Source: Amoebidium appalachense (Eukaryota > Ichthyosporea). From it: 64,000 nt of DNA. The stretch is from the NCBI GenBank assembly GCA_963693365.1, contig CAVNZM010000009.1:8432001-8496000 (forward strand), written 5' to 3'. The position numbers were made by a program, and so were the translations under genes. Below, piece by piece: positions 1 through 33,092 of the stretch. Each line of letters starts with the position of its first letter. Position 1 is the stretch's first letter. The notes under the pieces were generated by a model, which searched no databases, was not told the origin of the DNA, and worked only from the letters and a program-made list of their open reading frames with translations.

Positions 1-204
1 GAACACACGTGCCCACACACACACACAAACACACACATCATCATCTCCCCCGCCCCCCCCTCCCCCCCCCCCCGCCTCCTCCCTCCTTTCTCCCTCCCCC
101 AAAATCATTAGGGTAAGAGTGATGTTTGCTTTTGGAAAGGGGGTAGGGGGAGGGGAAGAAAGGGGGGGAGGGGGGGAAGGGGGGGGGGGGGGGGGCTCTC
201 ATAC

Positions 205-9531
<9,327 letters not shown>

Positions 9532-9909
9532 CCTTGATATTGCCATGGCAGTAGCTGCCCTTTACGTGGCAGAAATAAACGGCCTATAACGAGTTAGTTC
9601 TGGGCAAGAAAGTACATTCCAATCGCCAAATGGACCAAGCACGACAAGCAACCAGCAAGAACAAAGCGGGTTAGCCTGATGCTCCGAGGCAGAGATGTAC
9701 GAGGGAAAAGAACGAAAAGAACTAAAGGGAAAAAACAGCTATTCCTCTCCTCGTGCCTACTCGACACGACCCCACGACCCTATAGATACTTTGATGATCC
9801 TAAGTGGGGAGGCTTTTATATCTTCAAGTGAGATGCACTTTTTTTTCAAAGTTTTGGAGCGCCGCCGCCGGTCGGACAACTTGCGGACACGAACACAGGA
9901 ACAGAGGCG

Positions 9910-9917
9910 TGACGTCA
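9910..9917. promoter_or_regulatory. CRE-type palindrome TGACGTCA upstream of ABCA start
   Basis: A perfect 8-bp CREB/ATF-type site lies 379 bases upstream of the minus-strand start codon at 9531. Position and match suggest a bZIP binding site, but function is inferred. Confidence 0.35.
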
Positions 9918-11277
9918 TGATGGATGAACTGGTCACCTTAGAACGTATCATATAGAATACCCGTTTTGGCCTTCAAAATTTTCTCTTCTAGGTCTGTCGA
10001 AATCAAAAATTCGGTTTCTGTATCAGTCAACTACCAAAACCCCATGAAACAAGCGTATAATAATATTAGCTAAAAACTTTGGTAGCGTACATGGTAGCGT
10101 ACATGGCAGCGGTGCGGGGAAGTATAAATTGTTTACATGATATTTGCGTTATTGACTTATTATTGTGAGAGACGAATTTTTGCTTGACCTTTTGTGATCC
10201 CATATCAGTTCTTGTCAGGGGGATTTGGTGACTCACAGAGAGCCAATCAGATGGTCGGGCAAGCGTCAGCTTCAAAAAACTAAAGGCTCACCGGCCACAT
10301 ACCTAAAAAAAACGTGGGTTGACCCGCAAGCACCATGCACAATAGGCACGTGTTGATGGTTCTATGTATTATTCATTGTAAAGCTTTTGTTTCTTCTTTA
10401 TTACTTGGATGTTTCTTTGTGCATTGGCAGGCTATTAGGCGAGTCATCACGTACTATATGTATGATGCTGTGTGACCGTTAGATATCCACCAATCTGAGG
10501 AAGGTGCAAGTTTGAACTGTAACTGTACCGTGCACGTGGGGGCCCTTGTTGACTCAAACTTTTCGAGTAGGTGCTCCGAGTCTAACTGCGTTGTGAACTT
10601 GCGAGAGGTGGGTATATAGGGACTTTGGTTTCTATTACTTCCTAACAGGTGCTTTGACCTATAACAACTAATATTAACCGCTATTCTAGCAAATATCAAT
10701 AAGAAGGGTATTTCTGTGATTTCGAATTTTCATCAGAATCTTGAATAACTTTGTATCTGAAATTCTTGGGGGATGGATGCCTTATAAACCCCTGTTTTAA
10801 GGTTAGGGGTTCTCCCGGGGCGCACCGAATTGGTCAGGAAAGCATCAAGCCAATGTGTACGTGTGATGTGTTGGTATACGCGTACGTGTGACGGCACATG
10901 CATGCACACCTTGAAAAGTGCTTGCGTAGGAAAAAAAATAATTGCAACTAGTTGAGAGATGAGTATACGTGCTGCAAAAAACGAATCCCGCAACAAAACC
11001 ACGGCGTGTTCATGCATATTTTTTCCAAGAAGGCATATTTTTTCCAAGAAGGACATGGCCTATGGTATCCCATATCCATGCACTTCTCTTACTTACCTAT
11101 AAATTTATAATATTCAGCCCACAGTGTAGGCGCATATGATTCGGAAGCTATATTACAAAACTTCAAACTTTTTTTGTACAAATATCAGAAGGCCAAAAAG
11201 CCCAAAAAAAAAAAAAAAAAAAAAAAGGAAAAAAAAAAAAAAAAGAGGCTGCTGCAAGCTTGTTGTTCTTTACCCTT

Positions 11278-11308
<31 letters not shown>

Positions 11309-11393
11309 CGCCCCGCCTCCCCTGGGCCCCTCCCCCTGGCCCCCCTCCCCCCGTGAGGCTCCCCCCGGCCCCCCGCCCACCCCTGTCCCCCTC

Positions 11394-11424
<31 letters not shown>

Positions 11425-11474
11425 ACACACACACACCCACCCACACACACACACATACAAACACACACACACAC

Positions 11475-11570
<96 letters not shown>

Positions 11571-11811
11571 CGAGAGAGAGAGAGAGACACGCACCACCAC
11601 CACCACCACCACCACCACTGCCGCCCAAACAAATACACTCACTCACTAGTAATACCAGTTTCCCCGTGATGCTTGCCGTTCAGAACGGTCACGTGATTAT
11701 TATGATCCCCCATGGATTAAATTGTATCCTACCCAATATATGTACACGGGGAACAATGTTTCCACACACGTCACACACACACACACAAACACACACACGC
11801 ACACGCACACG

Positions 11812-11999
<188 letters not shown>

Positions 12000-13332
12000 G
12001 CCAGTTCCACGTCGTCATTGTCCCGTACGCGTATTACGCATACCCACCTGGTCCACACACGGCCACACCCTCTCACCTATCTAACTCTCTCATCCCATAC
12101 ACCAAACCCCATACCTCGCAACCAACCCCGGCGCTGTCCTGAAAACAAACACCCTTAATAAATTGCTCACATGCTTCTGAATATCGACCTACCCAGCCTT
12201 AAGCATAGACACATCGGCTGCTATGTAGAAGTAGTGGAAGTCTAAGGAAGAGTGGAGGGTGGTAAAGGAAAACGGAGGAGGGGGGAGGGGAAGGGGAGGT
12301 GGAGATGAAAAGAACGCACATGCTCGAGGTTGGGAGGGGGGGGTGGGGAGGGGGGGTGGGGGGAGGGGGGGGGGGGGAGGGGGGGGGTGGAGGGGGTTGG
12401 CGGAGCACGCATGGCAGGACGCACGAAAAACCCGACAGCAGCAGAATTGGAAGATGTTCAGGCGGTGAAAAATTTGCCAGCCACTGCCAAATGCAAAAAA
12501 AAGGAAAGCAAAGGGGGGGGAAATCGTGATTCTGCCCACCACAAGACAACAAAAAAAAAAGGGGGGGGGGGGGGGGGGGGGGGGGTCTTGGTGTCCGGAA
12601 ACACGAAGTCATGGATTGTTCTTACACCTTATTCTAACTCAAGTAGCATGTTTCATGCGCACAAATATCGCGAATCTCACGAATTTCAAAGTGAATGCGC
12701 AGGCTGGTATATTGGATGGGGGCGAATGGCAGGCCCGATAAGATACACCCTTTTTTTCCAAAGCCTTTTTTTTCCAGCCTTTTTAAAAGGCCGATAAGGA
12801 GGACCTTGCTGCAATATCCCAATTATGCTATTGAAATATGTAGACTAGATGAGTATCAAACACGGAGGTATCAATATTCAGCTCCGTCAGGAATTTCGAT
12901 ATGGATGATCAATATAAGAACACCACGATTGCTGAGGGGTGCTGACATTACATTGTATATTTACAACATCTTAACAAACAAATCATATAATACAGCACGG
13001 AATTTCAAAGAAGCAGTTGCCTGGTGTCACACTGAAAATAAGGTTTCGTCAGAGTACTGACAAAGCACCACCGCAGTAGACTCGCGTATAGTGAGTATCA
13101 TGCCAGTGATGTTACGCTTATTTAAGAATATGTCTGCCCTATGGCGTAATATTAATCTATAAAAATAAAATGGGCTGCTAAATATTTTTTCGGGCCCTTA
13201 CAGCAACATGTAAACCGATGTACGATTGATATTATTTGAATCCAAGAAATGTATGACCTATTGCAGCAGCCCCCCTCCCTCCCCACCCCCCCCCCCCCCC
13301 CAAAAAAAAAAAGGGGGGGGGGGGGGGGGGAT

Positions 13333-13381
<49 letters not shown>

Positions 13382-13444
13382 AGGAGGAGAACAACCAACA
13401 ACATGCGCGCATACCCAACGGCCCACCTCACCACCCCCACAGGC

Positions 13445-13697
13445 TTACTCGTGGTGTTTGGCCTCATCAATTTCTTGCTGACGTGCAAAAAGAATGAAAA
13501 TCTGCAGTAACTTAGAAAACATGTTAGGCGATGCGGTTGCATGCTCATAGGGTATATATGTGCAAGTAATTACACATGCTCATGCACATCTAGAAACGGT
13601 GGTTCCCGGTTCCCGAACGGCTTAACAGCAACTAAGGCACACATTAATGTGTGTAGTGGGTTAGGGTTGAGCTTGAGAATCGGAGGGAAGGGGAGGA

Positions 13698-13729
<32 letters not shown>

Positions 13730-14791
13730 AGGCATTTGTGTGCTGGTGCATGTTGACTCACGGTGAAGTGAACCAGTCCCCTACATGTGTTAAGTAAGTT
13801 CGTTTATGGGGATGAATAAGGGATTCGGGGAAAAGGGGGGGGGCGGGGGGGGGGGGGGGGGGGGAGGGGGGCTAGGAGTTTTTTGTTTTGTTTTTTTTGG
13901 GGGGGGAGGGGGGGGGGGGGGGGAAGAGGAGGGGGGCCGGGGAGGGGGGGGAGGGGAGGAAGTGGGGTTATAATGCTCAACAGTGGACCGGTGCTGCTCG
14001 CATCTCGCCAATCGTAAAGTGAACACCTCTTTCGGGTCTGACCGGACCCGGGATCTTAAAAGAAACCCTTTTACCGATGTGTGAGAGCTCTCTTATGTAA
14101 TGATTACCTTCCCCCCCCCCCTCCCCCCCCCCCCCCCCCACCTCCCCCCCCCCCCCCCTCTCCCCCCCCCCCCCCTCCCCCCCCCTCTCCCCCCCCCCCC
14201 CAAACACACACACACACACCCTAACACACACACACACACCCTACCCCACCCCTCACCCCGCCCCCAAAGCCTACAAATTCACCACCCCCTTCCTCTGTTC
14301 TTACCAGTTTCCCGTTGGTCCCCATCAAATGTTAGAAAAATAAAACAATGTGGGGATAAGTGTCGCAAAGCGAGCAACAGTACAGAACGAATGTGCAGCA
14401 TGGTGCGATCATCGTTGAAGGGGCAGGGGTAGAAAACGGGAGAATATGCAAAATGGAAAGAACTTCGGAAAGACAATAACAACTACCTAAAAACACGACC
14501 TTTGAACCACCGATCAAAGCAATACCGACACAGAGCTTTCTTTTCATTCCCCTGGAAAACCCAGACGGGAAACTCTTGACTCCGAGCCACATATGATGAT
14601 CCTTCCGGACCGACGGACCGCAGAGGGACATGCAGCTGGGATTGATATCCAGAGACGGAGACGGAGTCCCGGGCAGAATTAACCAATTCAGGGTCCGATC
14701 ATATATGTTAATGTACGTGCAAGTAATTTAAATTTTGTTAAATTCAAATGTTGACCAGTCTCTATCCGTCTCTCCCCCTCCTCCCCCCTCC

Positions 14792-14829
<38 letters not shown>

Positions 14830-15491
14830 ACACACACACACCCCACATCCTCCTCGTCCGCCCACCCTTCAAATTCCCTCTTCCTCCCCAGCGGAAGAGA
14901 GAAGGAAGGGCCTCCTCTCCCTTTTTCAAATCTACTACAGTAGGATTTCTCTCTCCCCCTTTCTCTCTCTCTCTCTCTCCCCCCCTCCCCCCCCCCCCCC
15001 CTCTTACAACAGAACCCCCCCCCCCCCTCTTACAACAGAAACCCCCCCCCCCCCTCCCCCCCCCGGGGCCCTATCCCTTTCTCTATTCCTCTCCCTTCCC
15101 CCCATCACCCTTTAGCTTCACTATCATCGGGCTAGTACTGATTCAAAGGAGGGACCTACTAAATAATAACAGTTGAATGCACCCAGGAACCATTGAATTT
15201 CGGAATGAATGCCTCATATTTAGAAAGTTTCGATTTCTGAATTGTTACTCAGCAACAACGTCATCGGCCCCGAAAAAAATCTTCTGGTCATGACTGAACA
15301 AACGAAGTCCTCGAAAAAATATGTCTGTGATTCAATACCGAACTTTTAGGCAGTTTCCCCCCGGAAAACTCAACCTCCAGCGACCGTCCCCAGCTATCGT
15401 TCGGATTCACCATTCGAGAAAAGCCTAAGTTTCAGCTGCAGGTACATTTGAGTCGCGCTAAGTGTCAAGTCTTCTGAATCGGTGTGGAACC
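13445..15491 (-). pseudogene. Second ABCA-type gene: ATP-binding-domain exons and probable last exon (fragmentary)
   Basis: Three minus-strand blocks resemble the last part of an ABCA protein. Exon 15491-15411 reads TDSEDLTLSATQMYLQLKLR, like the region after the Q-loop. Exon 14551-14487 reads GMKRKLCVGIALIGGSKVVF, the segment following the LSGG signature. It starts after TTTTCCAG and ends in a split codon that could complete the Walker B Asp. A likely terminal exon at 13501-13445 reads IFILFARQQEIDEAKHHE then stop, after a good branch site and TGCAG. It resembles the SLEEVFL-type C-terminus. The fragments lie upstream of the first ABCA gene in the same orientation, so a tandem array is likely. 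Walker A, the EPTSGMDP segment and the connecting exons were not found. It may be decayed or only partly resolved. Confidence 0.5.
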
Positions 15492-15686
15492 CTGGGGGGA
15501 ACTCTTCTTTTTCTTTCTTTTTTCTTTTCTTTTCTTTTATTTTTCTTTTTTCTTTTTTTCTTTTTTTTTTTTTTGGTGGTGGTGGTTGGGGGGGGGGGGG
15601 GGGGGGGGGGGGTAAAGGGTACTCCAGGTCGTTTAAACTTGACGTTGCACTTCTCAAGTAAGCTTCTGCAGAGTCTCTATCTCTCC

Positions 15687-15720
<34 letters not shown>

Positions 15721-15740
15721 AAACTTCCCCTTCCTCCCCC

Positions 15741-16159
15741 TCCCCCCCCCCCCCCCTTTCACACACACACACACACTCTCTCTCCCCCCCCCCCTCCCTC
15801 CCCCCCTCTCTCTCTTTCTCTCCACCCCCCCCCCCCTCTCTCTTCCTCTCTCCCCCCCCTCTCTCTCTTTCTCTCCACCCCCCCCCCCTCTCTCTTCCTC
15901 TCTCCCCCCCTCTCTCTCCCCCAGACTGTCTATTTCTCCCCTTCTCCCCTCTCCCCGCCCCCTCCCCCCCCCCCCCCCCCCCCCCAAAAAAAATAGAATT
16001 TCCTGCTCAATGTTTCTCTCTCTCCTTCTCCCCTCTCCTGCCTCCCCCCCCCCCCCCCCCCCCCTGCCCAAAAAAAAAAAAAAAAAAAAAAAAAAGTAGA
16101 ATGTTCTGCACTACCAAGTACAGACTCCAAAAATAGGCGTAGCATAGCGGCTGACAAAC

Positions 16160-16212
<53 letters not shown>
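15741..16212. repeat. CT-rich tract, poly-C and a 48-base poly-G run
   Basis: From 15676 to about 15920 the plus strand is mainly CT and C runs. At 16165-16212 is an uninterrupted G run. No exon is supported inside. Confidence 0.9.
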
Positions 16213-16213
<1 letters not shown>

Positions 16214-16683
16214 GAATCGAGGGGGAGCAAGCACAAAACACACACGTATGTGAGAACCAACATTGAATAAGTGCACATGAGCATGCAAATATATTGCTTT
16301 TTGGCTCTGTAAAAATTTTGGGGCAAAGCTTTAGCACGTAAGGCTATGCCCTAGGTCGCTACCGTTTTCTTATAGTGTTCGAATAATTTTATTCCTTGGT
16401 TTCCAATAGTCCACTTAGTCAAAAAGCACCAAAAAATCAAACTTATGTTCATCTTACTCGGTTTTATTCTATATGATTCGTAGCAACTACGTACAGTCCA
16501 AGCCGGATGGTGTCCGACGACATCAAAATACGGAAATAATTCATGCACATATCTAGAGGGCATGTGCGTCTGTGTGTGTTTTTGTTTGTTTGTGTGTGTG
16601 TGTGTGTGTGTGTGGTGTGCACGTGCGCACTTGCAGTGTATACGGTGGTATGTATGTCTGTACGTGTGCATATGCATGCATGC

Positions 16684-17716
16684 TACTTTAGGCCAAAGAC
16701 TCGTCGAGCTATTGGGCATAGGGCACCGGCCAAGCACACATTCTTTGGTACTCAGCCTTGCGGCATTGTCCCATTATCGATACCACGGGCCAGCCACAGT
16801 AGTGAAAATACTCTTTGAGCACGTCAGGGAAAGAATGGACGAAATTAAAACCAGGGATAGGCTTTCTGCATTTGGGCTCCATGGCATGCCTTCACGTAGA
16901 CGATGACGCTCTCGCAACGGCATTGGCTGAGCGCCTGTCACACATGGGTAGAATTACCAACTCCTGTGTGCCCTTCTTGCTTGCCGCCACCAACCATCCT
17001 GATGCGCGAGCATGCACGAAAGAGTGACTGGCACGTGTGCATGTGGAGAACGTGCTTTCTGGTGGAGCAAACGAGGAGGTAAACCCGGAAGTAGTCACCG
17101 GCAGCACTCTATGGTCCATGGGGGTGATTTTGGCAACCGGGGAATGCGTCGAAACCAGCGTTGTACGGGGTGTGGGGCAGCAGGCTATGTGTGTGCTGGG
17201 TGGGTGTTTGACAGCACGCAGCTGAGCGCACCAGTCTTGAAACAGATGTACCAGGCATTCCTCATGACGAAGGTCACAAACCCTGTCATTGCGCGGGAGA
17301 TCGAAACCGACGAAAGCAACAAGGAGCTGTTACTTATAAGGCCCAAAAGGTGTTTGAGCAGACTAACCTGGAAAGGACGACACGTGTAGTCGAGCGCGGC
17401 AAGTTGAACACATTTGAAATTTTAAGGCGGGGATCAAGGGTTTGAGCTCGTTAACGAATATCTGTTAGTGCCGGATGAAGGTTATGTTGTGGATGGGGTT
17501 ATTAGAGGCTCGCCGGATACGCTGCTGCTATTGGAAAACAAATACAGCTATTATGGCAACATTAACACTGCAAGGCCACTTGGAAGCACACTGTTGCGTA
17601 GGAGTATATTGAAAGGGTTTGGGTACGATGTGAAGGTGTTTGAAATGCCCAAGATGAGGAAGATGAGGAAGCAGAAACGTGTTGCGTATGTAAAGGGGGT
17701 TATTAGCCCTGAGTGA
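16684..17716 (+). pseudogene. RAP-domain, FASTK-like protein gene with broken frame
   Basis: A repeat-free kilobase carries a disrupted protein. About 16684-16880 encodes helical text such as VVKILFEHVRERMDEIK. About 16870-17225 continues in another frame (ALATALAERLSHMGRI, then GSTLWSMGVILATGE) with one in-frame TGA at 17025. About 17190-17389 shifts again (VFDSTQLSAPVLKQMYQAFL). The end, about 17438-17716, reads LLLLENKYSYYGNI and GSTLLRRSILKGFGYDVKVF. This fits a C-terminal RAP domain, found in FASTK-family proteins that act on mitochondrial RNA. At least two frame changes and two or three stops, with no room for normal introns at the shifts, indicate a pseudogene. Assembly indels are an alternative. 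The 5' end is not defined. Confidence 0.5.
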
Positions 17717-17719
17717 GCG

Positions 17720-18475
17720 TGCTGTTGGCATGATTTGTAATTAAGATCTTTGCCCGTGAAGAGTTTCCCTCGGCGCAGTGTGGCTGCCTTCCGAACTGGC
17801 ATGCCAAAGTTTTGTCTTTCTTATCAATAGTGGTTTTGATGTATATTAGTTCTTGGTCTTATCATTAAATTTATTTCGGCATGTAGTGATTCAGGTTGTT
17901 TCTATGGCCCAACCTTCTGTTACAACCTATTTTTTAGTATTTATGGTCGTTTGTATTCGTTTTGTATATGCGTTAGAAAAAGGCGATGCCTTTGTACCAT
18001 GCACCACAGTGTACGTACGTAGTTTATTTCGACGTGTGCAGGAAACCACAGTCACGATCAACTATTTCTACTGTATTTATATCGAGTGTTTTTTGCCCCC
18101 TGTAAAATAAATGTTCCAGTTGTTTGTACATAGGAGTATTTTTCTTTTTTTGGCTCATTTAATTTTTAAAAAATTCTACACATACGGTTCAATATAAAGG
18201 CGCCGCTGTTACAAGAAATTTTTTTTTCCGTTCATACGCAGAAGTATATGGCAACTGGTTTGGCAGCCGCAGCTCAGTGGCGGACCCCCCCTCCCCCCCC
18301 CCCTCCCCCCCCCCCCCCCCCCCCCCCCCGGATCTCCCGAGGCTCCCTCCCTCCCTCATCCCACAACAATAGTACTACCTACCACGTGACAGTCACATGT
18401 GTACACACAATGTGCTGAGTGTCACATAGTATCACATGTACGCACACACATGATGCGCGTGCGCGCGCACACGTG

Positions 18476-18521
<46 letters not shown>

Positions 18522-18807
18522 GTGTGTGTGAACACACACACTGATACACATAGGCACATACGGGTGCACGGGTGCACACAAACAAGATGAAAAGAACAAG
18601 GTATACATGTCACCCGGAATCCGCACACTGGCCAGAAGCAATTGCTGAAGTGCACGTATATAACCTTCTCCAGCGGACCCTCCTTCTTCCTCCCCCCCCC
18701 CCCTCCCCCCTTAAAAAAAAAAAAAAAAGAATAAAAAAAAAAGGGAAAACTTTGAACCCACATACATGATATACACACAGGATTGCGCGTCTACACACCA
18801 GACTAAG

Positions 18808-18869
<62 letters not shown>

Positions 18870-20180
18870 GCGCGCGCGCACACATACACACACATGCGTG
18901 CACCGTACACACACACACACACACACACACCGTGAACACACACACACAGTATCGTAATTACACCTCCCCGGCCCCCCCTCCTCCCCCTTGCCCCGCCACT
19001 TTATTTAACCAACTCAATGTATTAAACGAGGTTGAGTTTGCTTATCGAACTGATTAGTTAAATCTCTCCCTATTCCAAGGCCCGACAATTTCAAGCACAT
19101 CCAGTTTTATGTCTATGCACACGATCGAATCAATTGTTAGCACTCTCTGAATCGTAGTTGTCCCCGTCCCCCCCCCCCCCCCCCCCTCCCCCCCCCCCCC
19201 CCCCCCCGTTCCTCAGGAACGGGCCCTCCAGAGGCCCCCCCCCCCCCCCCCCCCCCCCCACCTGCCGTGCGTTCGAGAGGGATGGGGGGGGGGGGGGGGG
19301 GGGGGGGGATTGTGACTGGGCAAACTTCTTCCGGAAAACCGCACAACCACAGCCTCCAAATTGAACAATCTTTGCAACTACACTTTCTTTGACGTTTCAA
19401 GCTGAGTTGACCGTTCAAACACAGATACACACCTATCTGTAACCAAGTTCACACAGAAGACACCGAAACATTTTTTTATTCATCATTCAAAGTTCCGACA
19501 TCTCAAAAGTTACGCAAACGGCCACAGACAGGATCTACATGGGTCATAGCTAGCAACATACGCATACGAAAATAGACGGCTGATATCGATTTACTAGGGT
19601 TTCTACTCTGTGTGTGTGTGTGGGTGTGTGTTGAGAAGAATGTACATGTGTGTGTCTGTGTGTGTGTGTGTGCTTGTGTGTAGTGTGTGTGGCTGTGTGG
19701 TGTGTGTTGAGAAGAATGTGCATGCATGTGTCTGTGTGTGTGTGCGCGCGTGTGTACGTTCGTGTCCTTGTGCGCCCGTTCCGATGTTTGCCTACTTGTG
19801 CATATGTTAGTGCCTGCCCACATTTCGCATTTCAATATAAGCGTGTGCAAATGTAGTTCAATCAAATACTACATTGTAATACTTGGCACAGTCAAAGCAT
19901 GCCTACACATCGGCGGGCTAGTCCAAACAGGGTATGGAAATACGAAAGAAGATTCATAAAATGGAGTGCCGCCGGATACATTTGTCGACAAATTACCCCC
20001 TGCCCATACCACGGACCAATAAAACAGTACATGCAGAAATCTGTTAACATTCATACCACCACCTTCACTTATACAGGGCATACAGTACAGCTATTTTTGG
20101 GTTCTCTTCTCATACCTCACCCCATTGGGTGGAAAATTGCAATTATCTTGTTTTTGATTGTACGAGAAGGGAAGTGGGCC
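17720..20180. other. Region between the RAP pseudogene and TADA1 3' end; no supported gene
   Basis: It contains AT-balanced unique sequence (17.7-18.25 kb), poly-C, CA repeats (about 18476-18520 and 18812-18868), further C and G runs at 19.1-19.3 kb, and imperfect GT repeats near 19.6-19.76 kb. Several short frames exist, but none has family-like content. Confidence 0.6.
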
Positions 20181-20186
20181 CTGGTC

Positions 20187-30096
<9,910 letters not shown>

Positions 30097-30239
30097 ATTA
30101 TTGGTGTCTGTGTGCAGAGAAAATGTGTCAGAAAAAATGCTTGAAAAAATATCGACACTTCATTCCACCACCACCACCAAAACGACCATTTCCCCTTTGT
30201 CGCTCCTCCCTGTTTCAGTTATCTTTGTTTACACCTCTA

Positions 30240-30451
30240 TCATAGCACTCTTGTGAACTGGATGGTCGTGCATGCCGTGGGAATGTCTGTGCGTGCATGT
30301 GTAAAAGAGAAGGGTACTCTCCATCCTACCATACCTGCTTCTTAACCAACACAATGACAATATTGTCCACCAGTGGTAACATACTTCACGGATACGGAAA
30401 CTTTCTAGAAACAAAACGGGGGGGAACCGAAGGGGGTGAGAGGGGGCGCCA

Positions 30452-30488
<37 letters not shown>

Positions 30489-31442
30489 AAGGGAGAATTT
30501 TCGAATAAACACAAAACAGATAGAGATGAAACGACAACCAACAAGAACACAACAAAAATTCAACACTGCCCTTGAATTCTCCACCCAAACACACCCACCC
30601 ACCGTTCGTTCCCCATGTCGCTTATCCCCTCCCCTGCCCCCCCCCCCCCCCCCCAAAAAAAAACCCCTCCTCTCCTTGTCTTCTATACCAGTAGCACAAA
30701 AGCACAAAAAGGACCGTTGGAAGCCTTAAACAGGTTGCATGTAATCAAACCCCCCCGGCCCCCTCCCCCCCTCTCCCCCCACCACCGCCGCCACCACCAC
30801 CACCACACACGCACACACACGCACACACACAACGCACACACCACATCACTACACACCATCGGCCCAACCACATACCACCCACCTCCACCCCCACCACCCC
30901 TATGCGCCCCCTTCAAAGAAAAGGTGAGCAGTAGCCAAAGATGCCCAGCAGAAAGGGGAGGGGTGGGGATGGGGCAGGAAGAGAAGGGGGGGGGAGGGGG
31001 GGGGGGGGGGGGGAGGGGATGTATGTGTTAGAAGGTTGGGCATATGGAGGAGACAACAAAGGGCAACAGCAAAACGTCACAAGAATAAGAAACCCAAAAT
31101 CAAACAATTTAAGCGCGCAGGCACAAGACACTTGAACAGAGCCCAGGGGGGAGGGGGGAGGGGGTGCTACTCTCGAAGGAGAGCGGTAGATCGAAGGGAT
31201 AGAGACAAAAGTGGCTAGCGTATGAGGGGAAACAAAACAGAATGTTAGGGAGATGCAAGGAAAACGCAGGATGGGGGGGAAGGGGGTGGTTGTAACAAAA
31301 ACAGCTGGAGGGGAGGAGAATGGATGTGTGGGGAGAGTGGGTGTGTGTGCGAGTGGGTGTGTGTGGGATTGGGGGTGTGTGGCGGTGGGGGTGATGTGGG
31401 GTCGTGGGGGGAGTGAGGGAGGAAATGACATGGTGTGTAAGG

Positions 31443-31473
<31 letters not shown>

Positions 31474-31544
31474 CCCGCGCACGAGCACGCGCGCACGCGC
31501 GTGCGCGTGCGTGCGGGTGTGGGTGTGGGTGTGGGTGTGGGTGC

Positions 31545-31575
<31 letters not shown>

Positions 31576-31950
31576 GACAAGTGATGTATGGTTGTATGAT
31601 CAAGGGGGTGTGAAGACTGGAATTTTAGAGCAGGGGGTCAGGCAGAAACCAAATTTTGTGTATGAGTCAGACAGATCAGAAGGGGGGAGGGAAGAGAAAA
31701 AGGCGGAGATACAGCATGCAGACAGAGGCAGGTCGGAGGGAGGGAGGGCAGGGGCGATGGGAGGTGTGGGGGTGGTGAGTGAGGGAGGAACGCGGAAGAG
31801 TGGGGCACGAGGATGGGTCGGAGAGGAGGGGGGGGAGTCCGAGGATAAGACAGGGGGGGAGACGGAGGAACGGAGAAAGGGGGGCGGAGATGGGGGAGGG
31901 GGAGGGAGGGAGTGCAGAAGGGCGGACAAAAGGGGAAATAGTTGCAAAAA

Positions 31951-31981
<31 letters not shown>

Positions 31982-32693
31982 GGAGGGGGCCATGCGTTGC
32001 CGAGCCTTGAACAATCACTTTGAATGTTATTACAAAGCCAATGATAACATATATCTGTCATGCACATATATTCGTGCTGGTATGAGTAGTAGTTGTCAGA
32101 AAACAGGGATACCGGGGACGTACAGGCACAGATGTGCCGCGTAGGAAGGCCACAGCCGCGTGTCAGCAGTCAGCCATGTTGGTGGCGTTACAACCTGCTG
32201 GATTCTACAAGCAAATGTGTTTTCAGCAGTAGGTCTGGGATTGAATATGACGATCGGAAGCACGATGGTGATGTGGATTGCCGTGATTTGTGTGCAGTGT
32301 TTGTGTTTGTGTTTGGCCTACATAACACGAATGGAAATGAATGTATGAAAGTACAGTTTCTGGAGCCTAAAGGAGTAAGGTGTCGTGCGTCACTCCCATC
32401 TTGTGTTGTGTGCCTCTTGTTTTCCTCTATATGTGCTCGTATGCTGGTACTATTCACTCTTTACTCCCCCCTGTGTAACTACAGATAACTCTGTGATACT
32501 GAAGTTTCCCAGCCAAACATGTTGGCGCGCATTTTGAACACAGTGGAAATGATTGGGTTTTCATTTTTGCGTAAATGCAATAGACAATAGATAGATCCGC
32601 TGATCATCAAATGTTGGACAGGCCACCCGTCTCCCAGTGTATTCCACCATATTCATGCAAGATGTTTTGTAAAGTTATCCCATATTTTTTTTT

Positions 32694-32727
<34 letters not shown>

Positions 32728-33040
32728 TGTTCTCTTTTGTAGCGTAAGAACAAATTGGTTTGTTCGTACTCACTCTCCGGACATGGCGTCAGGGATTACG
32801 TAATCTGGCTGACGTCATCATACTCATGATCCCTTGAACTTGAGACCGTCACAAACGCCGTGTGCCGGATGCTTAGTCAGTTTGAACAGTGAAAAACGAA
32901 CTCCTCTCACCCCATTTATCTTTCTCTAATTCACACAGACCGTCCCAGCAACCACAACTTGAGCTGTTACAGACGGTATTATTAATACATATTTGATTCC
33001 AACAGTGCCACATATTTTAAAGCCTTACTATATATCCAAG
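30240..33040. other. Intergenic region between divergent TADA1 and SNARE genes
   Basis: G/C runs, CA/GT repeats and A-rich pieces alternate to about 32.0 kb. At about 31016-31082 is a diverged copy of the segment GGAGGAGACAACAAAG... seen at 24.79 kb. From 32.0 to 33.0 kb the sequence is unique. A frame at 32093-32488 has no family-like content. Putative promoter elements lie at 32794-32817. Confidence 0.6.
32794..32817. promoter_or_regulatory. Paired bZIP-type palindromes upstream of the SNARE gene
   Basis: GATTACGTAATC (32794-32805) is a perfect 12-bp palindrome containing the TTACGTAA core. TGACGTCA follows at 32810-32817. They lie about 280 bases upstream of the start codon at 33093. Both are classic bZIP-type targets, but function is inferred. 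Confidence 0.45.
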
Positions 33041-33092
33041 CGGGCCAAAAAAAAAAAAAAAAAAAAAAAAAAAACTATCAAGAGCACACACC

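Noticed and set aside
9695-9955. 86-codon plus-strand frame
   Set aside because: No family-like motif, and it overlaps the probable ABCA promoter region.
32093-32488. 131-codon plus-strand frame upstream of the SNARE gene
   Set aside because: Composition is not protein-like, and no motif or splice support was found.
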